DNA of 64,000 nt, taken from assembly GCA_902780935.1 (NCBI GenBank), contig CACZHP010000024.1, positions 26,104 to 90,103 of the forward strand, given 5' to 3'. The notes beneath the pieces are model-generated. The model ran no database searches. It was not told the DNA's origin and saw nothing but the letters and a program-made list of their open reading frames with translations. Of this stretch, positions 35,411-43,687 are shown piece by piece (the first letter of the stretch is position 1; every line of letters starts with the position of its first letter). Source of the DNA: an uncultured Bacteroidia bacterium. Lineage in GTDB: Bacteria; Bacteroidota; Bacteroidia; Bacteroidales; UBA932. The translations under genes and the position numbers were made by a program.

Positions 35411-35440
35411 CCTTTAGGGTTGGCATACGTTCCCAAAAGG
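35411..35440 (+). promoter_or_regulatory. Leader hairpin upstream of rpsF, candidate S6/S18 autoregulatory site
   Basis: CCTTT...AAAGG (35411-35415/35436-35440) with inner GGG...CCC (35417-35419/35432-35434) encloses TTGGCATACGTT. Position at the 5' end of the rpsF transcript is suggestive of the S6:S18 leader element, but the known motif was not verified. Confidence 0.4.
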
Positions 35441-35476
35441 GCTGTATTATATTAATTATCAAAACTTTACAACAAA

Positions 35477-35908
35477 ATGTTAAAACAGTACGAGACCGTT
35501 TTCATCGCTACTCCCGTTTTGTCTGAACAACAGATGAAGGAAGCGGTTGCCAAGTACACCAAGCTCATCGCCGACAATGGCGGCGAGGTCGTGTACGAGG
35601 AAGACTGGGGCCTCCGTCAGCTGGCTTATCCGATCCAGCACAAGACCTCCGGCTTCTATTATCTTATTCAGTTCCAGGCCGATCCCTCTTTTGTGGAAGT
35701 CCTTGAGACCCAGTATTTCCGTGATGAGAGGATCATCAGGTTCCTGACCGTTGCCCTTGACAAGGACGCCGTCGAATATGCCGAGCGCCGCCGTCAGAAC
35801 AGGGCCAAGGCCGCTGCCGCTCCGAAGGTTGAGGAGCCTGTCGTCGCCCCCGAGGAGCCTGAGGTTCCCGTCGAGGACGAAGAGTCAAATGAAGAGAACA
35901 ACGCTTAA
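35477..35908 (+). CDS. rpsF: 30S ribosomal protein S6
   Basis: Small-subunit platform protein that pairs with S18. [20 protein letters not shown], then [20 protein letters not shown] and [11 protein letters not shown] are family hallmarks; the C-terminus is a long acidic tail (residues ~115-143) typical of Bacteroidota. First gene of the rpsF-rpsR-rplI unit with spacings of 19 and 15 bp; no ssb gene lies between as in some bacteria. Confidence 0.97.
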   Translation: MLKQYETVFIATPVLSEQQMKEAVAKYTKLIADNGGEVVYEEDWGLRQLAYPIQHKTSGFYYLIQFQADPSFVEVLETQYFRDERIIRFLTVALDKDAVEYAERRRQNRAKAAAAPKVEEPVVAPEEPEVPVEDEESNEENNA

Positions 35909-35927
35909 TTAATAGGAGGATATCAAT

Positions 35928-36206
35928 ATGGCACAGAATGACGCTCAGAATGCTGGAATCCGCTATCTGAACCCTCCGACAGTCGAGGTCAGGAAGAAGA
36001 AATACTGCCGCTTCAAGAAAGCTGGTATCAAGTATGTCGATTACAAGGACCCCGAGTTCCTTAAGAAGTTCCTCAACGAGCAGGGCAAGATCCTTCCCCG
36101 CCGTATCACCGGTACTTCCCTCAAGTTCCAGAGGAAGGTTGCGAAGGCCGTCAAAAGGGCCCGCTCCCTCGCTCTGCTTCCGTATGTCACTGACCTTCTT
36201 AAATAA
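35928..36206 (+). CDS. rpsR: 30S ribosomal protein S18
   Basis: 92-aa S18, which sits beside S6 on the 30S platform. [20 protein letters not shown], then [19 protein letters not shown] and [19 protein letters not shown] are characteristic. It lacks a CxxC zinc-ribbon pair (single Cys), the usual C-minus form. Second gene of the operon, with an AG-rich sequence (TAGGAGGATAT) 12 bases before its ATG, a relatively good ribosome-binding site for this genome. Confidence 0.97.
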   Translation: MAQNDAQNAGIRYLNPPTVEVRKKKYCRFKKAGIKYVDYKDPEFLKKFLNEQGKILPRRITGTSLKFQRKVAKAVKRARSLALLPYVTDLLK

Positions 36207-36221
36207 TAGGAGACCGAGATT

Positions 36222-36668
36222 ATGAAGATTATACTCAAGAAAGAAGTTGCCAATCTCGGCGAGGCCGGTGATGTGGTCGAGGTCAAGGGTGGTTATGGAC
36301 TTAACTATCTGATTCCTCAGGGATTCGCTATTGCCGCTACTCCTTCCGCTATCAAGCAGCTCGAGGAGACCAAGCGTCAGAGGGCTCACAAAGAGGCCAA
36401 ACTCGTCGCGGACGCCGAGGCTCTCGCCGCCAAGATCGAGGCTACGACCGCCAAGGTCGCCGTCAAGGTCAGCGAGAACGGTAAGATCTACGGTTCTGTC
36501 ACCACAGCCCAGATCGAGGATGCTTTCAAAGCTCTCGGTATCGAGGTTGACAAGAAGAACATCACCATTCCCGAGGACATCAAGGCCCTTGGTGAGTACG
36601 AAGGCACCGTCAAGATCTACAAGGCTGTCAAGGCCGCTGTCAAGTTCGTCGTCGAGGCCGAGGCCTAA
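36222..36668 (+). CDS. rplI: 50S ribosomal protein L9
   Basis: 148-aa L9 with the N-terminal signature MKIILKKEVANLGEAGDVVE and VKGGYGLNYLIPQGFA, a central connecting helix (~residues 45-75) and a C-terminal domain (GKIYGSVTTAQIEDAFKALG). The protein binds 23S rRNA at the base of the L1 stalk. A terminator follows about 20 bases after the stop. Confidence 0.97.
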   Translation: MKIILKKEVANLGEAGDVVEVKGGYGLNYLIPQGFAIAATPSAIKQLEETKRQRAHKEAKLVADAEALAAKIEATTAKVAVKVSENGKIYGSVTTAQIEDAFKALGIEVDKKNITIPEDIKALGEYEGTVKIYKAVKAAVKFVVEAEA

Positions 36669-36686
36669 GACATCGAATGAAAATGA

Positions 36687-36720
36687 TAAAGCGATGCCCT
36701 TCCGGGTGTCGCTTTTTTTT
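36687..36720 (+). terminator. Intrinsic terminator of rpsF-rpsR-rplI
   Basis: AAGCGATGCCC / GGGTGTCGCTT stem (one mismatched pair) with loop TTCC, then eight T. Also usable by the convergent LytTR unit, since A residues precede it. Confidence 0.88.
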
Positions 36721-36721
36721 G

Positions 36722-36883
36722 TTATATGACAAGCAGTCCAGCGAGGAGCAAGACAGCCGCGGCAAGGGCTATGATGATCCAGCGGGTAAGGCTCTTGCTG
36801 CTGCGGTGAGAGTTCTTGTGGAAGTCAGAATGGGTTATCACACGGAACTCATCGTCTTGGATATCGTTCTTATAATCAGTCAT
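36722..36883 (-). CDS. 53-aa single-pass membrane protein paired with LytTR regulator
   Basis: Small frame overlapping the LytTR gene by 8 bp, which suggests translational coupling. The protein begins MTDYKNDIQDDEFRV, is polar to about residue 33 and ends with one hydrophobic segment (WIIIALAAAVLLLAGLLVI) running to the C-terminus. No homologue is recognised. The position resembles LytTR systems in which a membrane protein restrains its partner regulator, but this one is far smaller than known inhibitors. Coding status rests on the overlap and the clean membrane segment. Confidence 0.65.
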   Translation of the reverse strand: MTDYKNDIQDDEFRVITHSDFHKNSHRSSKSLTRWIIIALAAAVLLLAGLLVI

Positions 36884-37244
36884 TTCTTGTGGATGCTTCA
36901 ATGTATGCCTTCAGTTGTGCCAGAACCTCTCGGGAGGCGGTGAGTTCGTGCCGACAGCTGACGCAATCCGAAAGGATGAGTTGCTGTCTGGCAGTGTCTA
37001 TGTAATGGACATAGTCCATATTCACTATCAGTTTTCTCCCAAGTCGGATGAAATCGAATCCGGTGTCGCCAAGCTGCTCAGAGATGATGTCTTCAAGCTG
37101 GCCGAGCTGATACGATAAAAGAATTGACCTTCCGTCTTGGGTCACTGCGTTGGAGTAATTACCGTCGGATGATATATACACCAACCGCCGGGCAGGGATC
37201 ATGAATAATTCTGTTCCCTTGGATATGACTATGCGCTTCTCCAT
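36876..37244 (-). CDS. LytTR-domain DNA-binding protein
   Basis: 122-aa protein consisting essentially of one LytTR DNA-binding domain: LFMIPARRLVYISSDGNYSN, LGQLEDIISEQL, GFDFIRLGRKLIVNMDYVHY and QLILSDCVSCRHELTASREV. There is no receiver domain, so it cannot be a standard two-component response regulator. It converges with rplI and is followed by a small membrane protein. A pair of 21-bp-spaced direct repeats upstream may be its own operator. Ends with an 8-bp overlap with the next gene. Confidence 0.88.
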   Translation of the reverse strand: MEKRIVISKGTELFMIPARRLVYISSDGNYSNAVTQDGRSILLSYQLGQLEDIISEQLGDTGFDFIRLGRKLIVNMDYVHYIDTARQQLILSDCVSCRHELTASREVLAQLKAYIEASTRND

Positions 37245-37259
37245 AATGGGATGTTATAG

Positions 37260-37334
37260 CAAAAATAGTGAATATTCCTGAGTCAATGTCTATCATTTAC
37301 GAGAATGTATGAACTATGCCTCTCAATGTATGAA
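37260..37334 (-). promoter_or_regulatory. LytTR gene promoter with paired direct repeats
   Basis: A minus-strand -7 box TATTTTTG (37267-37260) has no convincing -33 partner. Upstream of it AATGTATGAA occurs at 37304-37313 and again at 37325-37334, exactly 21 bp apart, the spacing of two DNA turns used by LytTR dimers. A weak -33 box would be consistent with an activator-dependent promoter. Confidence 0.5.
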
Positions 37335-37578
37335 ATACCTTCCTGATTTCTCTCTCATACACGATGTGTTCCTGTTCGTACAGCACACCTGAAAATCCTT
37401 GCTAGACTCATCTGAAACCCCGATTTTTGCCTTCGAAACAGAAAAACAGTCAGCAAAATGAAGCACATTTTCACTATTATCCAGGTTATCGCGATCGCAA
37501 AGATCAGCGGTAATCTATAGATTTCAGTTTTATTACTTAAAAGGTTCAATACCCCGCAAGTTATTGTCTTAAAATGAT

Positions 37579-37586
37579 TATATTTG
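37579..37586 (+). promoter_or_regulatory. Candidate promoter for the kinase/FHA island
   Basis: Exact -7 element TATATTTG with no clear -33 partner, ~295 bp before the first gene of the island. The 37335-37881 stretch has no convincing gene; short frames on either strand lack family features and one of them spans this box. Confidence 0.4.
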
Positions 37587-37881
37587 TGAAGACTGGTTTT
37601 GACAGTCAAGACATAACTGATGAAAGTGTTTGCTTTTTATCCTCTGTTGGAAATCTGGTAAATTTCTCTAAGAGCGAGGATGAACAAGCCTTCCATCACC
37701 TTTGTATCGCTGTGTACGGTGGTTTCGGCCCCATTCACGCATACACGGGTGTGGGGTATTGTTTTCATTCGCTCAAAGGTTTTACCAGAACCTCCAACAG
37801 GATGAAATAAGAATGCTCCACACTTTCTTTTTTGGTATGCTGTGGGAAAAGGAAAACAATTAACACTAAAAAACGAGCGAT

Positions 37882-38526
37882 ATGAGATGTAACAACTGTG
37901 GCTGGGAGAATCCCGATGGAGCCCAGCGTTGTGAGAAATGCAACAGCCCTCTTGGTGGAGGCAATGTCTATGAGCCTAAAGCGGAAGAGCCACAATCCCC
38001 GATGAATTCCACTGTCCGTGAACCGATGGACACCTTTGAGCGGAAGGAGAGCGGTCACAATTGTCCTGAGTGTGGTTTCCCGCTGAGGGAAGGTGCCCAG
38101 AGCTGTCCTAATTGCGGTAAGCAGTTCGGCGCTCCCGCCGCGAGACCTGCCGGAGCACCATTCGTGGCTCCTGCCGCCGCGGCAGGGTTTGCCGAAAAGT
38201 ACGGGGCAACAGTCAATCCCTGGAGCAACCCTAACGCTGGGAAAGTCTTCAAACTTCAGCCAGTCGCATGGGATAACGAACCCGGAGAACTTCCCGCAAT
38301 GACCTACACCGGTTCCGTAGTTGGACTCAACAGGGAGAACACTGACCCTACAAACAACAGCATCACCTCCAAGACCCAGGCCGAGATCATCAATGAGAAC
38401 GGCAAATGGTTCATCGAGGACAAGAGCGCCCAACAGAGCACCTTCGTCCATGCCGGTAGGAAGATAGAACTCGCTGACGGCGACGTGATTATCCTTGGCA
38501 ACAGAAGATTCGTTTTCAAGGCTTAG
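37882..38526 (+). CDS. Double zinc-ribbon protein with C-terminal FHA-like domain
   Basis: 214-aa protein. Two zinc ribbons occupy the N-terminal half: MRCNNCGWENPDGAQRCEKC (residues 1-20) and CPECGFPLREGAQSCPNCG (~61-80). After a Pro/Ala-rich linker the C-terminal third (~145-214) has GSVVGLNREN, SITSKTQAEIINENGKWFIE, FVHAGRKIELADGDVIILG and RRFVFKA, matching the beta-sandwich pattern of FHA phosphothreonine-binding domains. First gene of the island; likely a scaffold that binds a phosphorylated partner such as the kinases encoded downstream. Cytoplasmic, no signal or membrane segment. Confidence 0.75.
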   Translation: MRCNNCGWENPDGAQRCEKCNSPLGGGNVYEPKAEEPQSPMNSTVREPMDTFERKESGHNCPECGFPLREGAQSCPNCGKQFGAPAARPAGAPFVAPAAAAGFAEKYGATVNPWSNPNAGKVFKLQPVAWDNEPGELPAMTYTGSVVGLNRENTDPTNNSITSKTQAEIINENGKWFIEDKSAQQSTFVHAGRKIELADGDVIILGNRRFVFKA

Positions 38527-38533
38527 AAGAGAT

Positions 38534-39808
38534 ATGGCCGTACCGCAAAGATGTGATTTCGGTGTCGGGGATGTCATCGGTTCCGGTTTCAAGGTAAAGA
38601 AAGTCCTGGGAAACGGAGCCTTTGGAATCGTCTATAAAGTCAAGGGGCAGGACTCCCGGGACTATGCGATCAAGCTTCTGAAACTCTGGGAAGTGTCTCC
38701 CACGTCATACGAGAACCTGAAGGCACGCTTCCTGATGGAATACAACACGGGCCTTATCGACAGTCCGAACCTTGTCCATTCCTTCTCATACGGGGAGGAG
38801 AGCGGCAATCCCTACATCCAGATGGAGTTCTGCGACCTTGGTGACCTGAGGAGTTATTCTAGAACCCATAGAGTCGATTATGTTGTCATCGCAAGGGACA
38901 TCCTCAAAGGACTTGCCGCACTTCATGCCCGTGGAAAGGTTCACCGTGACCTGAAGCCGGAGAATGTCCTTTTGAGGAAAGACGGGACCGCAGTCCTTAC
39001 TGATTTCGGAATATCCGGAGACCAGAATAAGAGGATGACCGAACGCAGCATCATGGGCAGGCCCCAGCAGCAGTTCGGCACTTATCCATACATGCCTCCG
39101 GAGCAGGTCAATCCCCCCAGAGGTGGACAGGCAACGGTGCTTCCGACTACAGACATCTTCTCGTTCGGGGCCATGATGTACGAACTCATCGTAGGGAGGC
39201 TTCCTTTCGGGGAACTGAGTGAGAACACCTTGGCAATATATTTAAAGAATGGAAAAGAGGGCCGTTGGGACAGAGAGGCCTTGATTCAAGCGGATCCTTC
39301 AGGAATATGGACCCCAATAATAGAGGGATCCTTACGACCGGATTTCCATCACCGTTTCCAGTCCGTCTCGGAGATTCTTGACATGCTTCCCAAAGGTGTC
39401 GCCCCGAAGGATGAGGAAAAGAGAATGGATTCGTTCCATCCTGTTGTCAACGGTACCCTTTTGAAGATCATGCAGGGCGAGGACTATGGTATGGTCTATT
39501 ACCTGGATAAACTTCTGTGCGGGAAGTGCACCCTCACGATGGGCCGGGACGATGAGCTTACGCATAACCAGGTTCCGATCCGGGAGGATACCAGCAAATA
39601 CATCTCCCGCCATCACTGCACCTTGGAGAAAGATCCGACTACAGGACAATGGTACATCCATGACGGGCAGCTTCTTGGTGGCCGCTGGAGGGATTCGCTT
39701 AACGGAACTTACGTCAATTCCAGGGAAGCGGACAAATATGGAATCCCCTTTAAGCCGGGCGACATCATCTCGATAGGGGATGTGAAAATGAGAGTGGAAG
39801 GATATTAA
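38534..39808 (+). CDS. Ser/Thr protein kinase with C-terminal FHA domain
   Basis: 424-aa Hanks-type kinase. The Gly-rich loop LGNGAFGIVYKVKG (~residues 25-38) and Lys47 (DYAIKLLK) are followed by the catalytic VHRDLKPENVLL (Asp139) and DFGISGD; the activation segment contains EQVNPPRGGQATV. Residues ~315-424 form an FHA domain with LTMGRDDELTHNQV, SRHHCTLEKDP and DSLNGTYVNSREAD (the conserved S-x-x-H and N-G pattern). Start at 38534 fits kinase length better than 38495, which would overlap the preceding stop. No membrane segment: a cytoplasmic kinase that can bind phosphothreonine itself, perhaps autophosphorylated. Confidence 0.93.
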   Translation: MAVPQRCDFGVGDVIGSGFKVKKVLGNGAFGIVYKVKGQDSRDYAIKLLKLWEVSPTSYENLKARFLMEYNTGLIDSPNLVHSFSYGEESGNPYIQMEFCDLGDLRSYSRTHRVDYVVIARDILKGLAALHARGKVHRDLKPENVLLRKDGTAVLTDFGISGDQNKRMTERSIMGRPQQQFGTYPYMPPEQVNPPRGGQATVLPTTDIFSFGAMMYELIVGRLPFGELSENTLAIYLKNGKEGRWDREALIQADPSGIWTPIIEGSLRPDFHHRFQSVSEILDMLPKGVAPKDEEKRMDSFHPVVNGTLLKIMQGEDYGMVYYLDKLLCGKCTLTMGRDDELTHNQVPIREDTSKYISRHHCTLEKDPTTGQWYIHDGQLLGGRWRDSLNGTYVNSREADKYGIPFKPGDIISIGDVKMRVEGY

Positions 39809-39829
39809 TAGTTTAAAAGATAAATAATT

Positions 39830-41395
39830 ATGTCACAGGAAACAGTCAAGTACAACAGATCCTTCGCCGGCTCGATCGGAGCGGGAATGAAATCCGTCTT
39901 CGCCGGTAAAGGACGCCGTTACTATGAGTTGGTCCACAAGACCAGAAGTAAGTACCACCAAGAAGGTGCTGTCCAGAAGATCATTATCGACAACATCGAG
40001 ATTGGTCGCGACCCCAAGTGCCAGGTACGGTTCGACGAGTCTTTCACCACTGTCAGCCGTCGCCATGCCGCGATCGTCAAGGAAGGAGAGGGCTGGAAAC
40101 TCGTCCAGTTGTCCAAGACCAACTCCACTTATCTGAACGGGAATAAGGTCTCAGACAGCTGGTATCTCCAAAGCGGTGATGAGATCCAGCTTTCGACTGG
40201 AGGCCCGAAAATGGGCTTCGTCGTCCCTCAGGGCGATGCCGGACTGGTCAAGAGTATTGGCTTGACCAACAGGCTGAACCTGTTCAGACAGCAGGCGTTA
40301 AGGCCTTGGAAGACTTTATCATGGAGTTTGCTTGGTGGTCTGGTCGCCGCTTGTCTTGTTGGTGGGTACTTCTTGTTTGATCTGAACAAGAAGAATGTTG
40401 ATTTGACAAAGAAGTACGATAATGCCGTTGTGGAAGCAGCGCGGCGTGACAGCCTAAACCAGGTCAAGATGCAGAATGTTGTGGACAGCTTGTCCAAGGT
40501 TAAACTTGGTCTGGAGAAGCAGGTTGACGATATGCGTAAAAAGCTGAAATCCAATTCAGCAGCCATCAGCGGACTCAAACAACAAGTCACTCCGGCAAGT
40601 GGCTCAAGCCAGGGAACAAAGCCAGGGACTTCAAGCGCTCAAGGCATGAAGAGCATCGAGCAGTGCTTCCCATTTGTCTATTACATCCAGACAGAAGCCT
40701 TTGAAATCACCTATCCTGATGGCAAGGTCGAGCAGTACAGATGTGGGGAGAATAATGCCCCAGGCTGGTCAGGAACAGGATTCCTTCTTAACGATGGTCG
40801 TTTCGTCACCGCCAGACACGTCGTTGAAGGATGGCAGTTCTGGCGTTCTTCCGCTGGTGACGATGAAGACATGTTCTACCTGAATGTGATCGTCAACAAC
40901 GGTGGTAAGGTGAAATACTACTTTAACTGTTATTCCCCTTCAGGTGCGAATTTCAGTTGTTCTAGTACCGATTTCAAGGTTAACAGGTCACAAGATCAGT
41001 CTGGAGTCTCAGAAGATGGAATCAGGTTCTCTCACGGTGTTGTAGCGACTGATTTCGCTTACATGAGAACTGGTATGAGCGGAGGATTGGCTTTTGACGA
41101 TGTCAAGTGCGATCAACTTAAAGTTAAAACAGAACTTACAGTTCTCGGTTTCCCTCTTGGAGAGGGCGTGAACTCCATCAATGACATCAAGCCGATTTAC
41201 GGTAATGCCACTGTCGCTTCCGAAGGGCTTCAGAGAGGAAGGATCCTTACTACAAACACTAATACTGAACATGGAAACAGCGGTGGTCCAGTCTTTTACA
41301 ATGATGAGAAAGGGGATCTTGTCGTTATCGGAATAGTTTCCGGTGGGCGAGGAACCAATCTTGGTAACATCATTCCAATGTCAAGAGTAAGATAG
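39830..41395 (+). CDS. FHA-transmembrane-coiled coil-trypsin-like protease
   Basis: 521-aa protein with an uncommon architecture. Residues ~40-140 form an FHA domain (IEIGRDPKCQVRFDE, SRRHAAIVKEG, TNSTYLNGNKV). One membrane segment lies at ~163-185 (LLGGLVAACLVGGYFLFDL), then a coiled coil (~190-255, with leucine heptads and a Ser/Gly linker to 280). The C-terminal domain is a trypsin-like serine protease with catalytic His330 (VTARHVVEG), Asp408 (ATDFAYM) and Ser484 (HGNSGGPVF). Topology would place the FHA in the cytoplasm and the protease in the periplasm. Likely couples a phosphorylated cytoplasmic partner to envelope proteolysis; target unknown. Confidence 0.88.
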   Translation: MSQETVKYNRSFAGSIGAGMKSVFAGKGRRYYELVHKTRSKYHQEGAVQKIIIDNIEIGRDPKCQVRFDESFTTVSRRHAAIVKEGEGWKLVQLSKTNSTYLNGNKVSDSWYLQSGDEIQLSTGGPKMGFVVPQGDAGLVKSIGLTNRLNLFRQQALRPWKTLSWSLLGGLVAACLVGGYFLFDLNKKNVDLTKKYDNAVVEAARRDSLNQVKMQNVVDSLSKVKLGLEKQVDDMRKKLKSNSAAISGLKQQVTPASGSSQGTKPGTSSAQGMKSIEQCFPFVYYIQTEAFEITYPDGKVEQYRCGENNAPGWSGTGFLLNDGRFVTARHVVEGWQFWRSSAGDDEDMFYLNVIVNNGGKVKYYFNCYSPSGANFSCSSTDFKVNRSQDQSGVSEDGIRFSHGVVATDFAYMRTGMSGGLAFDDVKCDQLKVKTELTVLGFPLGEGVNSINDIKPIYGNATVASEGLQRGRILTTNTNTEHGNSGGPVFYNDEKGDLVVIGIVSGGRGTNLGNIIPMSRVR

Positions 41396-41399
41396 TACT

Positions 41400-42281
41400 A
41401 TGAAGAGATTTATAATCACGGTAGCGGCCCTGTTTGCTGCAATCGCTGTTACTTCCGCCCAAGGTTTCTTCGCCAGGGGAGGAAGTCCGAATCAGAATTT
41501 TATCGAGGATGCGTTGAAGGACGCGTTCCGTGTGGTCCGAATCGAGTTCCAACTTGAGGACACGGTCTCCCATGAGAGGTTCAACCTCGAGGGAAAAAGT
41601 TACTTCGGTTTCGCGGAGGGACTGTGCGTCAAGACGGAAAAAGGCTGGATCGCTCCGGCTGGGGTCGTGACCCCGTGGAAGAACAGCCAGGAAGTCAAGC
41701 AGTTCCCTGACTATAAGCCGGCTCTTTCGACTGTCTCCGCCATTTCCGTGGCGGACACCGTGTGGAAACCCTTCTCAATGTATTCTGTCGATAAGGTTGA
41801 GGATGTCCCCGGGACTTCATATTCATGTGTCCTGGGCACGGCTCCTTTCGCCCCCGGACTGGTCTGCTCCGGTCTGGACGGGAAAACGGAAGGTTGGATC
41901 GTCTGGGTTTCCCGCAAAGGCGACAAACTCTCCGTCACTACTTATAGTCACAGTGTCAACCCTGCTGACTCTGTTACCTTCGGCATCGGCCGCAAGGTTG
42001 TCCCAGAGGGAGTTGTCGGAGGGTTCTATGTCAAGCCGGTTTATCCCTCAGTCGGAGTTATCCGCTTTGAACTGGCCGGAGTGATGGACAAAGGCCAGAA
42101 CGGTTGGAAAGTGGATCCTTTCGACATTGAACCGAAGGCTGGGAAACCATCCAGCGCTCCTTCTACAAGGCCATCCATAGCTCCTGACAAGCCTAAAATC
42201 GTCCCGGCAAATGTGGATAAGGCTGAGGATAAGGAGGCCGCTCCTGCTAAGAACAAGAAGAACAAGAAAAACAAGAAATAA
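41400..42281 (+). CDS. Secreted protein of the kinase island, unknown function
   Basis: 293-aa exported protein with signal peptide MKRFIITVAALFAAIAVTSA. No family recognised. The mature part is predominantly beta (GFAEGLCVKTEKGWIAPAGV, GWIVWVSRKGDKLSVTTYS) and does not show a protease triad. Residues ~240-293 are a low-complexity Pro/Ala linker ending in a lysine/asparagine run (KNKKNKKNKK). It begins 4 bp after the protease stop and shares its last base with the start of the phosphatase gene, so it is in the same operon. Possibly a periplasmic partner or substrate of the upstream protease. Confidence 0.6.
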   Translation: MKRFIITVAALFAAIAVTSAQGFFARGGSPNQNFIEDALKDAFRVVRIEFQLEDTVSHERFNLEGKSYFGFAEGLCVKTEKGWIAPAGVVTPWKNSQEVKQFPDYKPALSTVSAISVADTVWKPFSMYSVDKVEDVPGTSYSCVLGTAPFAPGLVCSGLDGKTEGWIVWVSRKGDKLSVTTYSHSVNPADSVTFGIGRKVVPEGVVGGFYVKPVYPSVGVIRFELAGVMDKGQNGWKVDPFDIEPKAGKPSSAPSTRPSIAPDKPKIVPANVDKAEDKEAAPAKNKKNKKNKK

Positions 42282-43687
42282 TGACGCAAGTCAAGTTCAG
42301 GGTGGCCGCCTACACCGATGCGGCCGGAAGATTTAACCCCGAGGCTCCGAGGAACGGCAATGAGGACAACATGTTCGTCAATGCCGACCTCGGCGCTCCC
42401 GAGGGCTCGCCTTTCTTCGAGTCCGACAAAGAGATGGTCTTGACCGACTACGGTTGCCTTCTCGTCGTCGCGGACGGGATGGGGGGCATGAATGCCGGTG
42501 AAGTCGCATCCGAGATAGCAGTTAATGTTGTGAAGGGTGCTTTCGCAAAGGAAACGATTCCCCATTCCGCTATGGAGGACTCCGCAGGTAGGGAAAAGTA
42601 TTTGAAGAAGGTGGTCGTGATGGCCGACGAGGCGGTGAAAAGCCACGCTAATGCCCATCCTGAGTGTGAGGGGATGGGCAGTACGCTCGTCATGGCCTGG
42701 CTTTATGGCGAGGAGGCATCGATCGCATGGCTGGGCGACAGCCGGATCTATCTTTTCCGTGAGCCAGAGGGCCTCTCTCAGGTATCAAAGGATCATTCTT
42801 ACGTCCAGGAGCTTGTCGATCAGGGCAAGATCACCGAGGAGGAAGCCTTTACCCATCCCTACAACAACGTCATCACCCGCAGCCTTGGTGACATGAGCAA
42901 AAAGGCTGTGGCTGACTCGCTGACTATCAAATTGTTCAAGGGGGATATTCTCCTCCTGAACAGCGACGGTCTGAGCGGGGTCCTTCACGATGACGAAATG
43001 GGACAGATCATCCGGGCTAATCGCGAGACGATGAGCGCTTGCAGGACCGAACTCTGGAAAGCCGCCGAGGCCGCCGGATGGCACGACAATGTCACCGCCG
43101 TCCTTTGCGAGATCACTGAAGGGGAGGAATATGTTGTCGAGCCGGCTCGTCCGACTGAGGATCCGGAAGTGAAAAAAGAGTCGGACCTGGACAAAACGAA
43201 GATCAATCCTGAAGCCGTTCCCCCTATCGCTCATAAGGTTGGCTCATTACGACCTTGGATCAAATGGCTACCCTTTTTGATTGCCTTGGCGGTGATTGTT
43301 ATTATTGGTTGTTTCTATTGGCGTTTTAACATCCAGGAAAGGCCGTCTGTGCCTGACGAAGTGGTTGATACTACAATAGTTCCATCTGATTCGACTCCGC
43401 AAGTAAGTGTACCTGTACCTGAAGTTAGAGAGAATAACGCACCAGCGAAGCAGAAAAAACAAGATGAAAAGAAGAGCAGTGATTGGAAGAAGATCCTCGG
43501 GAACTCAGTGGAGAGTGCTGTTGACACTTCTTCTAAAGTAACGCCTGATACACTAAAATTGGACAAAGCTCGCCCTGGGATAGAAATCGATAAAAAAGGC
43601 ACTGATACGGGTCAGTCAAATACTCCTGCGGCATCCGAGAAAGCTGAAAAGGAGGGAGAAGCAAAAGAAAACCAAGGGGTTGAGTGA
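42281..43687 (+). CDS. PP2C-family Ser/Thr phosphatase with C-terminal membrane anchor
   Basis: 468-aa metal-dependent phosphatase of the PPM/PP2C family. Motifs are intact: NGNEDNMFVNADLG (~25-39), LVVADGMGGMNAGEVAS (~63-79, metal-binding Asp and glycines), TLVMAWL, AWLGDSRIYLF and WHDNVTAVLCE with the terminal metal-binding Asp. A membrane segment (LPFLIALAVIVIIGCFYW, ~330-347) follows the catalytic domain, leaving a periplasmic tail of ~120 polar residues. It would reverse phosphorylation by the neighbouring kinases at the inner membrane. The 1-bp overlaps on both sides imply translational coupling. Confidence 0.93.
   Translation: MTQVKFRVAAYTDAAGRFNPEAPRNGNEDNMFVNADLGAPEGSPFFESDKEMVLTDYGCLLVVADGMGGMNAGEVASEIAVNVVKGAFAKETIPHSAMEDSAGREKYLKKVVVMADEAVKSHANAHPECEGMGSTLVMAWLYGEEASIAWLGDSRIYLFREPEGLSQVSKDHSYVQELVDQGKITEEEAFTHPYNNVITRSLGDMSKKAVADSLTIKLFKGDILLLNSDGLSGVLHDDEMGQIIRANRETMSACRTELWKAAEAAGWHDNVTAVLCEITEGEEYVVEPARPTEDPEVKKESDLDKTKINPEAVPPIAHKVGSLRPWIKWLPFLIALAVIVIIGCFYWRFNIQERPSVPDEVVDTTIVPSDSTPQVSVPVPEVRENNAPAKQKKQDEKKSSDWKKILGNSVESAVDTSSKVTPDTLKLDKARPGIEIDKKGTDTGQSNTPAASEKAEKEGEAKENQGVE

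Noticed and set aside
37355-37810. Short frames of 84 aa (minus) and 78 aa (plus) in the gap between LytTR and the island.
   Set aside because: No domain, poor start context and the -7 box TATATTTG at 37579 falls within them.
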